The position numbers and the translations under genes were made by a program. The notes under the pieces were generated by a model. That model did not search any database. It had not been told where the DNA came from and saw only the letters and a program-made list of their open reading frames with translations. From a virus, in IMG/VR virus record IMGVR_UViG_3300022674_000053, positions 1-21,623 of that record: a DNA stretch of 21,623 nt, one strand, 5' to 3'. The first letter of the stretch is position 1. The number at the start of each line of letters is the position of its first letter. This document shows, in pieces, positions 14,371-21,596 of the stretch.

Positions 14371-15171
14371 ATGGAAAAAAAAGAAACTAGCACAATAGAG
14401 GTAGTCGCAAAAGATTTCTATGGCGAGAATTGTATTGTAGACTCTGCGATGTCTCGCCGAAACAAAAAACGTAGACCAGAAGGTATGGTTGAAATTTATG
14501 ATGTTACAGATAAAACAAATAGAAAGTTAGTTAGAAAAAACAATTTAGTTTTATACCAAGGGAGAGAAACTCTTGCTCAAATGTTAGTTAGAGTCAATAC
14601 GATTGATAGTAGCGGGCAACCTCCATTACAACCAGTTGCTGGAAATAAAGATCACTTCTTATGTTGGTTTGGTCTTGGACAAGGAGCGGCAGATACAGAA
14701 TGTTCACCAGGTAGCGGAGATGTATTTGCGCCCGAACCACCAACCAATGAAGATACAGAGTTATCATGCCCAATTATGATTAATGTAAGTGATGCTTCTT
14801 CTGCTGATTATCATATTATAAATGATCCTGGTTACCCAGGTGGAGATTGTCAAGGCACAGGAGGATTATACCCAGCTACAGGTTTTTATAAACATCCTTT
14901 TGGGGAAATAACATTTGAAGAAGATTCTTTAAATGACAACAGATGGATTGTTATAAGGATAAGTACAACTATGGGAGTTGATGATGCAAATGGAAGTACG
15001 ATGGGAGGTCAGCCATTAAATGAAGCAGGATTATATACGGCTGCATCTAATGTGCCAAATTATGGCTATCAAGATAATACAAAATTTGCATTATTTGCTA
15101 GAGTAACTTTTCCAACCCTATTAAAGAACAGTACGAGAAGGTTACAGTTTGTTTGGTATCTATTTATTTAA
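14371..15171 (+). CDS. Virion structural protein, probably tail-associated (266 aa)
   Basis: The N-terminus is basic and polar (SRRNKKRRPEGMVEIYDVTD). It leads to NLVLYQGRETLAQMLVRV (about 62-80), a Gly/Pro/Cys-rich central part (about 95-180), and a C-terminal beta region ending LNEAGLYTAAS (about 215-225) and LFARVTFPTLLKNSTRRLQF (about 240-260). The combination of an LVLY-x-GRE strand with an ARVTFPT-x(6)-R-x-L-x-F-x-WY ending is one I associate with phage structural proteins, often near tail genes. I chose ATG 14371, behind GGAAGG. The longer ORF from 14284 would place its start upstream of the promoter core. It lies 94 bp before the sheath gene in the same unit. Confidence 0.7.
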   Translation: MEKKETSTIEVVAKDFYGENCIVDSAMSRRNKKRRPEGMVEIYDVTDKTNRKLVRKNNLVLYQGRETLAQMLVRVNTIDSSGQPPLQPVAGNKDHFLCWFGLGQGAADTECSPGSGDVFAPEPPTNEDTELSCPIMINVSDASSADYHIINDPGYPGGDCQGTGGLYPATGFYKHPFGEITFEEDSLNDNRWIVIRISTTMGVDDANGSTMGGQPLNEAGLYTAASNVPNYGYQDNTKFALFARVTFPTLLKNSTRRLQFVWYLFI

Positions 15172-15231
15172 TTAAAGTAATAATTATATTTTTAGACCTG
15201 GAGAAAGGAGATTTTTGTTAGAGTAGATACG

Positions 15232-15251
15232 ATTAGAGAAAATAATATAAC
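15232..15251 (+). promoter_or_regulatory. Weak variant of the late motif before the sheath gene
   Basis: ATTAGAGAAAATAATATAAC resembles TTTAGAACAAAATATAAA with one inserted base and a G for the C-containing part. It overlaps the leader just before GGAGGAAA, leaving only about 14 bp to ATG, which is short for a promoter. It may be chance. Confidence 0.2.
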
Positions 15252-15265
15252 GGAGGAAACAAGAT

Positions 15266-17266
15266 ATGGCTAACGTATCTCCAGGTGTATTTAGTAAGAT
15301 TATCGACCTGTCTACTTTTGTACAAGCAGTACCATCCACTATAGGATTTCTATGTGGATACACCCAAAAAGGTCGGGACAATGAATTAGTGTTTGTTGGT
15401 TCTAGAGCAGAATTTATTTCTGAGTATGGAGAACCAAATATTGTAGATTTTGGAAAGAATTATGGTCAAGGTCCTTATGTTGCATATAATTATTTAGGTG
15501 AGTCTGGTGCGTTATTTTGGATGAGATGTCTTCCAGATGATGCAGCATATGCTCATCTAAGAATTGATTCTTCTATGGGAGTCAGTGATAGTTCAGCAAG
15601 TATTTTCTTGACATATGATGACTCACCAATTGAAGACAAAGATGAACTAAGATCTAGTCTTCTAACATCAGGCACAACAATGCCTGTAGGTATTTTATAT
15701 CCAATTGGTAGAGGTTCATTCTACAATCAAATCGGAGTAAGGTTAACGGAGCATTCTAATCCTACTCTGAACGGCATCTACGTTTTAGATGTCTATGAAA
15801 AGCAATCAGATGATGAGGATGTTATTATTGAATCATTTGAAGTATCATTTGATCCAAATGCCAGAGATAATGCTGGTGATTCAATTTGGATTACAGATGT
15901 ATTAGCTGTTTATTCATCTGTGCTAAGATGTGAAATGGTTCAAAAAGAAATTGATGGACAACCAATCTTTTCTGATGGTTATGATTTAGCTGTGAGAACT
16001 TATGACAAAAACTTGGGAACTGTAACTGTTGATTTAACAGCAGGTTCAGCATACATCGAAGATGTTAAACAAGACTTTGTTGATTGGGAAACTGATCCAG
16101 AAACTGGCAATGCAGAATATATTGTTATTGCAAAAGATGCTAGAGGTAATGAGATTTATGGTTGGCTTGGAGCATCTGGTGGAGCTGATGGAGAATCTAT
16201 TAATGTATTTCCTGATAGATCCCTTACTGGAGCTACACAAGGTTGGAGTGGAAGTGGTTTGACAGGTTTCGATGTAGATTCAATTATCACATATGAAATC
16301 AAGAAATCATATGCAAGTATGGCAACACCATTTATTGGAGATGTACCAATTCCACTAAGAAAAGGTTCTGATGGTTCCTTGTTCGACGCTGCTGGTGATC
16401 TTGATACAACAGTTGCAGAAACTCTATTAGAACAAGCATACTCTGGTCTATTATCAAGTCCAGATTATGGTGGTGGTTATGTTGATGAGATTCTGGATGA
16501 AGAATCAACATATTTCAGCTTAGTTTATGATGCAGGTTACCCAAGTGATGTTAAGAGTGCAATTGTAACTCTATGTCAAACTCGTAGAGATTGTGTTTGT
16601 ATTCTTGATAACGGAGATAACGCATCTGTCGAAGCTTCTCTGGATACAAGAAATGATAGTCATTTGTACAATACATATTTTGCTGCTATTTACGAATGTT
16701 ATAATAAAGTATCTGATGTATTCACAGGCGCGGATGTTTGGTTCTCTCCTGTTTATCATATGTCATATATTATTCCACGGAATGATAATGTGGCAGAACT
16801 TTGGTTTGCTCCTGCTGGATTCAACAGAGCTTCAATTAACACAATCAAGGAATTGAGATTCAATCCAAGACTTGGTCAAAGAGATCAAATGTACTTGAAA
16901 CAATTGAATCCAATCGTAAGATTTGCTCAAGGTTACACAGTTTGGGGACAATTGACATCTCAAGCTAAAGCAAGCGCATTACAGGATCTAAATATTGTTA
17001 GACTTGTTCTTTATATAAAGAGAGCTGTTGAACAGTTCTGCCGCTTCTTTATCTTTGAACAAAATGATCCTATTACATGGGGTCAAGTGTCAGCATCCAT
17101 TGTTGAGTTCCTTGAAGTAATTAAGGCAAAAAGAGGATTGACTGGATACACAGTTGAAGTAGGTGCTACTGATTATGAACAGAAAACTAAAAAGTTTCAT
17201 GTTAATATCACATTAACACCAACCAGAACTGTTGAACAAATCGAAGTTAACTTCTTTATTCAATAA
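15266..17266 (+). CDS. Contractile tail sheath protein (T4 gp18-like), 666 aa
   Basis: The start MANVSPGVFSKIIDLSTFVQ, then VPSTIGFLCGYTQKG, is typical of sheath N-termini, and the length (666) is close to T4 gp18 (659). The C-terminal domain contains RAVEQFCRFFIFEQNDPITW (about 590-610), followed by a helix leading to GLTGYTVEVGATDYE. It ends in a beta strand with TPTRTVEQIEVNFFIQ, as in sheath proteins where the C-terminal arms link neighbouring subunits. The sheath contracts around the tube to drive DNA delivery. GGAGGAAACAAGAT precedes ATG 15266. A bidirectional terminator follows. In T4 the tube gene comes next, but here a leftward cassette lies between them. Confidence 0.95.
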   Translation: MANVSPGVFSKIIDLSTFVQAVPSTIGFLCGYTQKGRDNELVFVGSRAEFISEYGEPNIVDFGKNYGQGPYVAYNYLGESGALFWMRCLPDDAAYAHLRIDSSMGVSDSSASIFLTYDDSPIEDKDELRSSLLTSGTTMPVGILYPIGRGSFYNQIGVRLTEHSNPTLNGIYVLDVYEKQSDDEDVIIESFEVSFDPNARDNAGDSIWITDVLAVYSSVLRCEMVQKEIDGQPIFSDGYDLAVRTYDKNLGTVTVDLTAGSAYIEDVKQDFVDWETDPETGNAEYIVIAKDARGNEIYGWLGASGGADGESINVFPDRSLTGATQGWSGSGLTGFDVDSIITYEIKKSYASMATPFIGDVPIPLRKGSDGSLFDAAGDLDTTVAETLLEQAYSGLLSSPDYGGGYVDEILDEESTYFSLVYDAGYPSDVKSAIVTLCQTRRDCVCILDNGDNASVEASLDTRNDSHLYNTYFAAIYECYNKVSDVFTGADVWFSPVYHMSYIIPRNDNVAELWFAPAGFNRASINTIKELRFNPRLGQRDQMYLKQLNPIVRFAQGYTVWGQLTSQAKASALQDLNIVRLVLYIKRAVEQFCRFFIFEQNDPITWGQVSASIVEFLEVIKAKRGLTGYTVEVGATDYEQKTKKFHVNITLTPTRTVEQIEVNFFIQ

Positions 17267-17272
17267 TTAGGC

Positions 17273-17315
17273 AAAAAAATGGGTCGTTCAGAATAACTCC
17301 TGAGCGACCCATTTT
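17273..17315. terminator. Bidirectional terminator between convergent units
   Basis: A stem of about 12-13 bp (ATGGGTCGTTCAG with CTGAGCGACCCAT) has one G-T pair and an AATAACTC loop. It is flanked by seven A on the left and TTTT on the right. This suits the end of the sheath unit on the plus strand and of the leftward five-gene unit on the minus strand. Confidence 0.85.
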
Positions 17316-17322
17316 CCCGTCG

Positions 17323-17844
17323 TTAAGACTTGTATATTTCCGCAGTATCGGTCATATCGTTTGCATACTCTTCGGCAGCTTGAACTGCAGCAATCACTGG
17401 TTCTAATACACCTTCCTCTACACACTTGTAAAGATTGATGAAATTGAATGTCATGTCGATTACTGGTTTTCCATCACGATTTGTAAATGTGGAATGTTTC
17501 AAAATCGATTCATATGATCTCACATCAGTAGGCATGAAATTTGAAAAAGATTTAATCTGCAAACCAGCCTGTTTAAAAATTTCAATCGTAAATATTGCAG
17601 CAGCAGCATATGTACCAGTTGGAGATGAGAGTGTAAATACAGGTCCTTCCTTTATTGCACTAGAGATCAACTGAACACTTGCTAATGTAATCTCATGGCT
17701 CATGAATATTCCAGTTACCTCTCTTATTGATAGGTAATGTTCTAATTCAAAGTAACTTGGTACGGCAAGAAATTCAACATGTACTGGATGTGTGTTTCCG
17801 CCGATCTTTCTTTCGTCTCCGTAATATTCGTATCTTCTTTCCAT
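17323..17844 (-). CDS. Unknown protein, last gene of radical SAM unit (173 aa)
   Basis: I do not recognise the family. It reads as a mixed alpha/beta soluble protein. It has a hydrophobic Ala-rich helix near 75-95 (GTYAAAAIFTIEIFKQAGLQ), a region KPVIDMTFNFINLYKCVEEG (about 125-147), and a helical, acidic C-terminus. It has no membrane span and only one Cys. AGGAA lies before ATG 17844, and it starts 8 bp after the tagged protein gene upstream, so it belongs to the same transcript. It ends 7 bp from the bidirectional terminator. A role linked to the radical SAM system is possible by position only. Confidence 0.6.
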   Translation of the reverse strand: MERRYEYYGDERKIGGNTHPVHVEFLAVPSYFELEHYLSIREVTGIFMSHEITLASVQLISSAIKEGPVFTLSSPTGTYAAAAIFTIEIFKQAGLQIKSFSNFMPTDVRSYESILKHSTFTNRDGKPVIDMTFNFINLYKCVEEGVLEPVIAAVQAAEEYANDMTDTAEIYKS

Positions 17845-17852
17845 AATTATTC

Positions 17853-18380
17853 CTAATGTTTATTAATGGTTATATGAGGCAGGCTATTAAATGTTCCACC
17901 ATGTTCCATTTCACCCATGAACTCACCGTCTTCATCTGCATAATGAAAAAGATATAAATACTTGTTTTCATTTTCTTTTATAAATTTCTCGGCTTGTTCG
18001 ATTCCAGCTTTATGACATAAGGCATTATATTCTTTATAAAACGCTTTCATCCATTGTCTGTTTTCATACAACTCATTGGTTGAAATGCCTTCACGTTCAC
18101 AAAAGGTATTTTGATATGTACCATAATCAAGGTGTCTATAACCAGGGCAAAATGATATATACCCATGATTTAATTGTTCAGTTATAAAAGTAACCAACGC
18201 CTTTACACCGGTTTTGATTTTCTTTGGTTTTTGCTTTTTACAATCTTTTAATACTTGAAGTGCTTTGCGGTCACCAAGAATTAAAAACTCAACGTCTTCG
18301 TGTGTTTTGACGATTTTATCAAACGCCACGATGAATGAGGAAGAGCTTGAATTTGTTACAAAATCTGATTTGATTTTCAT
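17853..18380 (-). CDS. Tagged protein B: MKIKSDFVTNSSSSSF N-terminus (175 aa)
   Basis: The first 16 residues, MKIKSDFVTNSSSSSF, are identical to those of the gene just upstream (18715-18380); the rest is unrelated. The remainder is mixed: a Lys-rich stretch (QKPKKIKTGVK, about 52-62), an aromatic segment GYISFCPGYRHLDYGTYQ (about 72-90) and a long Glu/Lys helix leading into an acidic end. It has no signal peptide or catalytic motif. Its ATG overlaps the previous stop in TAATG, a coupled arrangement. The Ser-rich start is a recurring motif I have seen in uncharacterised bacterial and phage proteins; I know of no demonstrated function. The radical SAM enzyme two genes upstream makes modification of this end a hypothesis. 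Confidence 0.75.
   Translation of the reverse strand: MKIKSDFVTNSSSSSFIVAFDKIVKTHEDVEFLILGDRKALQVLKDCKKQKPKKIKTGVKALVTFITEQLNHGYISFCPGYRHLDYGTYQNTFCEREGISTNELYENRQWMKAFYKEYNALCHKAGIEQAEKFIKENENKYLYLFHYADEDGEFMGEMEHGGTFNSLPHITINKH
18329..18380 (-). repeat. Ser-rich tag coding repeat, copy B (partner at 18664-18715)
   Basis: The first ~52 bp of this gene match those of the gene at 18715 with about four substitutions, nearly all silent, and the genes diverge sharply after codon 17. Confidence 0.8.
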
Positions 18381-18715
18381 TAATTATCCATCCATGCTTC
18401 TTCGATGTGATGTGGAGGTTTATCGATGTTGAATATTCTTTTGATTTCTGCATGAACCCTTTTCTTTAAATCTCCAAGGGTTTCATCATCTTTCATTTTA
18501 TCAAATTCAACACCAACCATTATATTATAAGCGTCCCATGAACCACCTGGTCCAAAAGAGAATGTAAGGAATGAATCTTCTAATAATTCATCAATATAGT
18601 CGTATCTATCATCGGCATCATCGGGAATGTTTATATCATCAAATTCTATATATCTTCCAATGGCGACGAACGAGGATGAGCTTGAATTTGTTACAAAATC
18701 TGATTTAATTTTCAT
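18380..18715 (-). CDS. Tagged protein A: MKIKSDFVTNSSSSSF N-terminus (111 aa)
   Basis: It shares its first 16 residues with tagged protein B, then continues with an acidic region (YIEFDDINIPDDADDRYDYI, about 21-41), a hydrophobic/Gly segment LTFSFGPGGSWDAYNIMVGV (about 50-70) and a helical end KRVHAEIKRIFNIDKPPHHI (about 84-103). No catalytic motif is visible. The beta-rich region with Asp-Ala-Tyr-Asn could be a small fold of its own. It begins 1 bp after the radical SAM stop and overlaps the next gene by 1 bp, so rSAM, A and B should be made in concert. It is too large for a classic RiPP precursor, but the shared start could act as a recognition leader for an enzyme. Confidence 0.75.
   Translation of the reverse strand: MKIKSDFVTNSSSSSFVAIGRYIEFDDINIPDDADDRYDYIDELLEDSFLTFSFGPGGSWDAYNIMVGVEFDKMKDDETLGDLKKRVHAEIKRIFNIDKPPHHIEEAWMDN
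18664..18715 (-). repeat. Ser-rich tag coding repeat, copy A (partner at 18329-18380)
   Basis: Near-identical to the start of tagged protein B over about 52 bp: ATGAAAATYAAATCAGATTT, then GTAACAAATTCAAGCTC. The sharp end at codon 17 suggests module exchange or recent conversion of this segment only. Confidence 0.8.
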
Positions 18716-18716
18716 G

Positions 18717-19745
18717 TTAAAATCCTATCGGGCAACAGTTGGGATTGTTTTGCAACCTGTTGCGAAATTCATTAAATTGGAATGCTGTATTCCAAATTGC
18801 ATGTATGTCATGATGTTTTAATATCTTAACACCACTTTTATCATGATCCGCAAAACTACATGGAATTAGTTGCATTGACGGACTTATATATACCGACATC
18901 CTTGATGACTCACATGTATCAACTGCCATTTTTTGTATCTCATTTGGTTTAGCGTATTGTAGTACATGATTTAAAAAACAACTATCCATACCAATTTTAA
19001 ATTTAGCTTTTGGTGTAAATACAACCTCGGAAAAACTTTTAAGTTGCCCTGTTGTTGGGATCAACTCTACTTTATCTTTTCCAGACCCTTGAGGTTTGAA
19101 CAAAAGAAAAACAACTGCGTTTAAACTTTCCAAATCTACTTTACCAGCCCATACATCAGTGCCGTTTACAATATCAAGGCATTTAGAAAAACTACTACGA
19201 TTGAATATCAAATGAATATTGGTCTTTAATCCAGCCTTCATTAATCGGTTAAGGGCATTAAATGTAAAATCACGACCATAATCACTTACAGCTACGGCAC
19301 CACATAGTTTGGATATTTCGATTTGTTCATCTGTTAAATTTCGTCCACTAGTTGTATAGTTTGGGACAACATTATTCATACGGGCATATTCCAAAATCTC
19401 TTTGAAATTAGGATGTAGATTTGGATCTCCACGCCCACCTAATGCAACTTGATTTGTATGATGTTTGACCTGATCAATAATAATTTTAAAGTTTTCAAGA
19501 GTCATGTGGGGTTCATATTTATTTCCCTGATAACAGAATGAACAAGAGTTCAAACAATGGCCCATGATACCAACATCAACTAATAAAGGAAGTTCTGTTT
19601 GAAAAGGGTCGTGCCCATTCTTTCCCTGAAGGACTTCAAAGCCATTTTTTGTATTGAAGCAAACGACATATTCATCGTTTTCAAATCGTTTGTCAAATAC
19701 ACCTTTAACAACCTTATTACCTTCTACAAAAATTTCTGTAAACAT
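18717..19745 (-). CDS. Radical SAM enzyme with SPASM-type C-terminus (342 aa)
   Basis: The radical SAM CX3CX2C cluster motif is at C64-C68-C71 (GHCLNSCSFCYQG), followed by GGRGDPNLHPNF (103-114) in the SAM-binding GGEP position. A C-terminal set of cysteines, C256, C278, C296 (SPSMQLIPCSFAD) and C337-C338, has the look of a SPASM auxiliary-cluster domain. SPASM enzymes are commonly peptide or protein maturases (for example sulfatase-maturing or RiPP-modifying types). They use SAM-derived radicals and need reduced, largely oxygen-free conditions. AAGGAGACAT precedes the start. It lies 8 bp after the membrane protein gene and 1 bp before tagged protein A, so the substrate is probably encoded nearby. 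The exact reaction cannot be deduced. Confidence 0.88.
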   Translation of the reverse strand: MFTEIFVEGNKVVKGVFDKRFENDEYVVCFNTKNGFEVLQGKNGHDPFQTELPLLVDVGIMGHCLNSCSFCYQGNKYEPHMTLENFKIIIDQVKHHTNQVALGGRGDPNLHPNFKEILEYARMNNVVPNYTTSGRNLTDEQIEISKLCGAVAVSDYGRDFTFNALNRLMKAGLKTNIHLIFNRSSFSKCLDIVNGTDVWAGKVDLESLNAVVFLLFKPQGSGKDKVELIPTTGQLKSFSEVVFTPKAKFKIGMDSCFLNHVLQYAKPNEIQKMAVDTCESSRMSVYISPSMQLIPCSFADHDKSGVKILKHHDIHAIWNTAFQFNEFRNRLQNNPNCCPIGF

Positions 19746-19753
19746 ATGTCTCC

Positions 19754-20182
19754 TTATAAAGATTTCATAGTATCTTCTGGTTGATTATCATCTAATGGTT
19801 CAAGTTCAGGTTCGCTTTTTTCTTCTTCTTGTATAACAGGAGGTGGTGTTTCTTTTGGTTTTTCATCTGGTGGGGGGTCATCTTTAGTTTTTCCAGAATT
19901 AAACTCAGTCTTGACCTCATCTGCCAACTTTTTAACTTCTTGTTTAACCTCTTGAATAACAACCGATGTTTCAATCTCATTTTTTATCTTGTTGATAGTT
20001 TCATCGATTTTGTTTCTGTTTTCTTTAAGTTGTTCATTTCCTGATTCGACCTGAACCGTTTCTTCAACGACCGTTTTATCTGATGGATCATCTTCGCCGA
20101 AAAAAACATTGTAACCGACTATCATGGCAATGATAAACGGCCAGCTAATTGTGAAACTTGCTCTACCACTCCTTCGTGCCAT
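19754..20182 (-). CDS. Membrane-anchored, acidic/coiled-coil protein (142 aa)
   Basis: ATG 20182 follows AAAGGAGATATA. A TTG in frame at 20197 lies inside that site and is not used here. After a short basic start (MARRSGRASF) one membrane span follows (about 13-30, WPFIIAMIVGYNVFFG). Next comes a Lys/Glu coiled coil (about 50-95) and a Pro/Glu-rich acidic tail (about 95-142, PPPDEKPKETPPPVIQEEE). Type of insertion: N-in, single span likely. It is the first gene of the leftward cassette, so it may anchor the system to the membrane, but no contact is visible. It could equally be an unrelated superinfection or lysis-control protein. Confidence 0.7.
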   Translation of the reverse strand: MARRSGRASFTISWPFIIAMIVGYNVFFGEDDPSDKTVVEETVQVESGNEQLKENRNKIDETINKIKNEIETSVVIQEVKQEVKKLADEVKTEFNSGKTKDDPPPDEKPKETPPPVIQEEEKSEPELEPLDDNQPEDTMKSL

Positions 20183-20216
20183 TATATCTCCTTTCAAAAA
20201 ATTGGCAATTGTTGTT

Positions 20217-20253
20217 ATTAGTAATTTATATATATAGGGATTTTATTACTAAT
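20217..20253. repeat. 9-bp inverted repeat around the minus-strand element
   Basis: ATTAGTAAT (20217-20225) and ATTACTAAT (20245-20253) are exact reverse complements separated by 19 bp. The pair brackets the element at 20224-20237. It could be an operator or an RNA stem in a leftward leader. Confidence 0.4.
20224..20237 (-). promoter_or_regulatory. Shared minus-strand promoter element, copy 2
   Basis: Identical to 13334-13347 over 14 bp (CTATATATATAAAT on the minus strand), standing 41 bp before ATG 20182. No clear -35 is seen at the usual spacing. Confidence 0.5.
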
Positions 20254-20264
20254 ATACTCTCCAA

Positions 20265-20282
20265 TTTAGAACAAAATATAAA
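20265..20282 (+). promoter_or_regulatory. Late-type promoter, extended motif copy 4
   Basis: TTTAGAACAAAATATAAA is identical to the copy at 4642-4659 over all 18 bp. It lies 21 bp before ATG 20304 and drives the phosphatase and tail tube genes. Confidence 0.72.
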
Positions 20283-20303
20283 TCTCATACTATCGGAATT
20301 TAA

Positions 20304-20861
20304 ATGAATCTAGATGCTATATTAGACAATTTACAGCAAGATGAATCGATGGCTGCATCAGGTGCAGCAGCGGCAACAACATCTTCAGGTAATGCATTTG
20401 GTATGGATTCATTTCCTGATACAAAAAAGAAGAAAAAGAAAAATATTTTAAGAACAGTATACCCAGAAATGTTAATGCTCTTAGATGAAAAAAGAGCAAT
20501 GATAGATCTCGATCAAACGATTCATAAATATTCAAAAGGTTGGCAAGATGGGAATGTTTATGATGAACCGTTTGATGGAGCAAGAGATGTAATTAATTGG
20601 CTTAAGGACAATGGGTATGAAATTGTTATATTTACAACTAGAGCTTCACCCGGAAATGCAGCGGAAATGGGTGGCGATGAGAATGATCAAATTGCAAAAG
20701 TTCAATCGTGGTTAAAACAACACGATATTTATTACGATAAAATAACAGCAGATAAAATAGCTGCTGATTTCTATATCGATGATAAAGCTATCCCCATCCA
20801 CAATGGAAACTGGGACGCTGTATTAAAAGTTATTAAAAAAAGAATGAAGTACATTTCTTAG
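20304..20861 (+). CDS. HAD-superfamily phosphatase (185 aa)
   Basis: HAD motifs are visible: I, D68-L-D70-Q-T72 (MIDLDQTIHKY), with the two Asp as nucleophile and acid/base; II, T111-T112 in IFTTRAS; III, K146 or K151 region (YDKITADK); IV, D159-D160 in YIDDKA. The cap-less, short layout resembles 5'-nucleotidase/NT5C-like or polynucleotide-kinase 3'-phosphatase domains, so a nucleotide or nucleic-acid 3'-phosphate substrate is likely, though not settled. The first ~45 residues are an unusual Ala/Ser/Gln tract with six Lys in a row. The ribosome-binding site is weak (CGGAA). It ends 12 bp before the tail tube gene and shares its promoter. Confidence 0.82.
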   Translation: MNLDAILDNLQQDESMAASGAAAATTSSGNAFGMDSFPDTKKKKKKNILRTVYPEMLMLLDEKRAMIDLDQTIHKYSKGWQDGNVYDEPFDGARDVINWLKDNGYEIVIFTTRASPGNAAEMGGDENDQIAKVQSWLKQHDIYYDKITADKIAADFYIDDKAIPIHNGNWDAVLKVIKKRMKYIS

Positions 20862-20873
20862 GAGGATACAATA

Positions 20874-21596
20874 ATGGCAGTAAAAAATTCATTTGCCAAT
20901 GTACCCAACAACGTTCTTAGCCGTAACTTCGGTGGTACGGTTGCTGGTGTGGCTGATCCATATGTAACTGGTTATCATTTTATTTGGTTTCCAAAGCTAC
21001 CGCCACAACTATTTGAATATGCTAATTTAGATAGTAACCCTGTAATTGCCAACTTACTTTCTGGCGCATGTTTATCGGTTACACCACCAGGCGGTACTTT
21101 GAACAAAGTTGAGTTCACTGGACTAGGTGGTATTAAATGGGCAGTACCTGCTAATGTTGATTACGGTAATTCAGTTTCAGTTAAGTTCTTAGAATTTAAC
21201 GGAACACCATTGTTAAACATTATGCATGGATGGGTAAAAATGATTAGGGATTATCGTTCGGGCGTTTCTAATCTAATCGATGGAGAACAAGGTAGTGGTT
21301 ATACAAAAGCTACATATGCCGGACTAATGTATTATTGGACAACAGCACCTGATGCAAAAACAGTTGAATATTATGCTGTTTATGATGGTGTATTTCCAAC
21401 AAAAGACCCACAAGATTTATTTGCTAGTGACGTTGAAACTGTTGGACGTCTAGATACAGAAATTGAATTTAATGTAGACTATGTATGGCATGAACCTTGG
21501 GTAAAAGAACAATGTCAAACATATGCCGACAATGTATTCAAAGTTAAAGCAGATGTCATTGAAAAATATGGCGATGCAATAAAATCATCAAGCTAA
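20874..21596 (+). CDS. Probable tail tube protein (T4 gp19-like), 240 aa
   Basis: The protein has the look of myovirus tail tube proteins: an N-terminal region with GYHFIWFPKLPPQLF (about 32-48) and a central GTPLLNIMHGWVKMIRDYRSG segment (about 115-135, split here as GTPLLNIMHGW and VKMIRDYRSG). That central segment matches the helix between the two beta sheets of the tube monomer. The C-terminal half has YYAVYDGVFPTKDPQ (about 167-181) and DTEIEFNVDYVWHEPW (about 192-207), again as in tube proteins, where an acidic strand precedes an EPW-type end. Length exceeds T4 gp19 (163), suggesting an insertion or extra domain. AGGAGGATACAATA precedes ATG 20874. It would polymerise as the inner tube of the sheath encoded upstream. 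Confidence 0.72.
   Translation: MAVKNSFANVPNNVLSRNFGGTVAGVADPYVTGYHFIWFPKLPPQLFEYANLDSNPVIANLLSGACLSVTPPGGTLNKVEFTGLGGIKWAVPANVDYGNSVSVKFLEFNGTPLLNIMHGWVKMIRDYRSGVSNLIDGEQGSGYTKATYAGLMYYWTTAPDAKTVEYYAVYDGVFPTKDPQDLFASDVETVGRLDTEIEFNVDYVWHEPWVKEQCQTYADNVFKVKADVIEKYGDAIKSSS

Noticed and set aside
16046-16262. Frames on both strands inside the sheath gene
   Set aside because: They are shadows of the well-supported sheath reading frame.
17435-17674. Plus-strand frame opposite the 173-residue unknown gene
   Set aside because: Antisense shadow without a site; the minus-strand frame is tightly packed in its unit.
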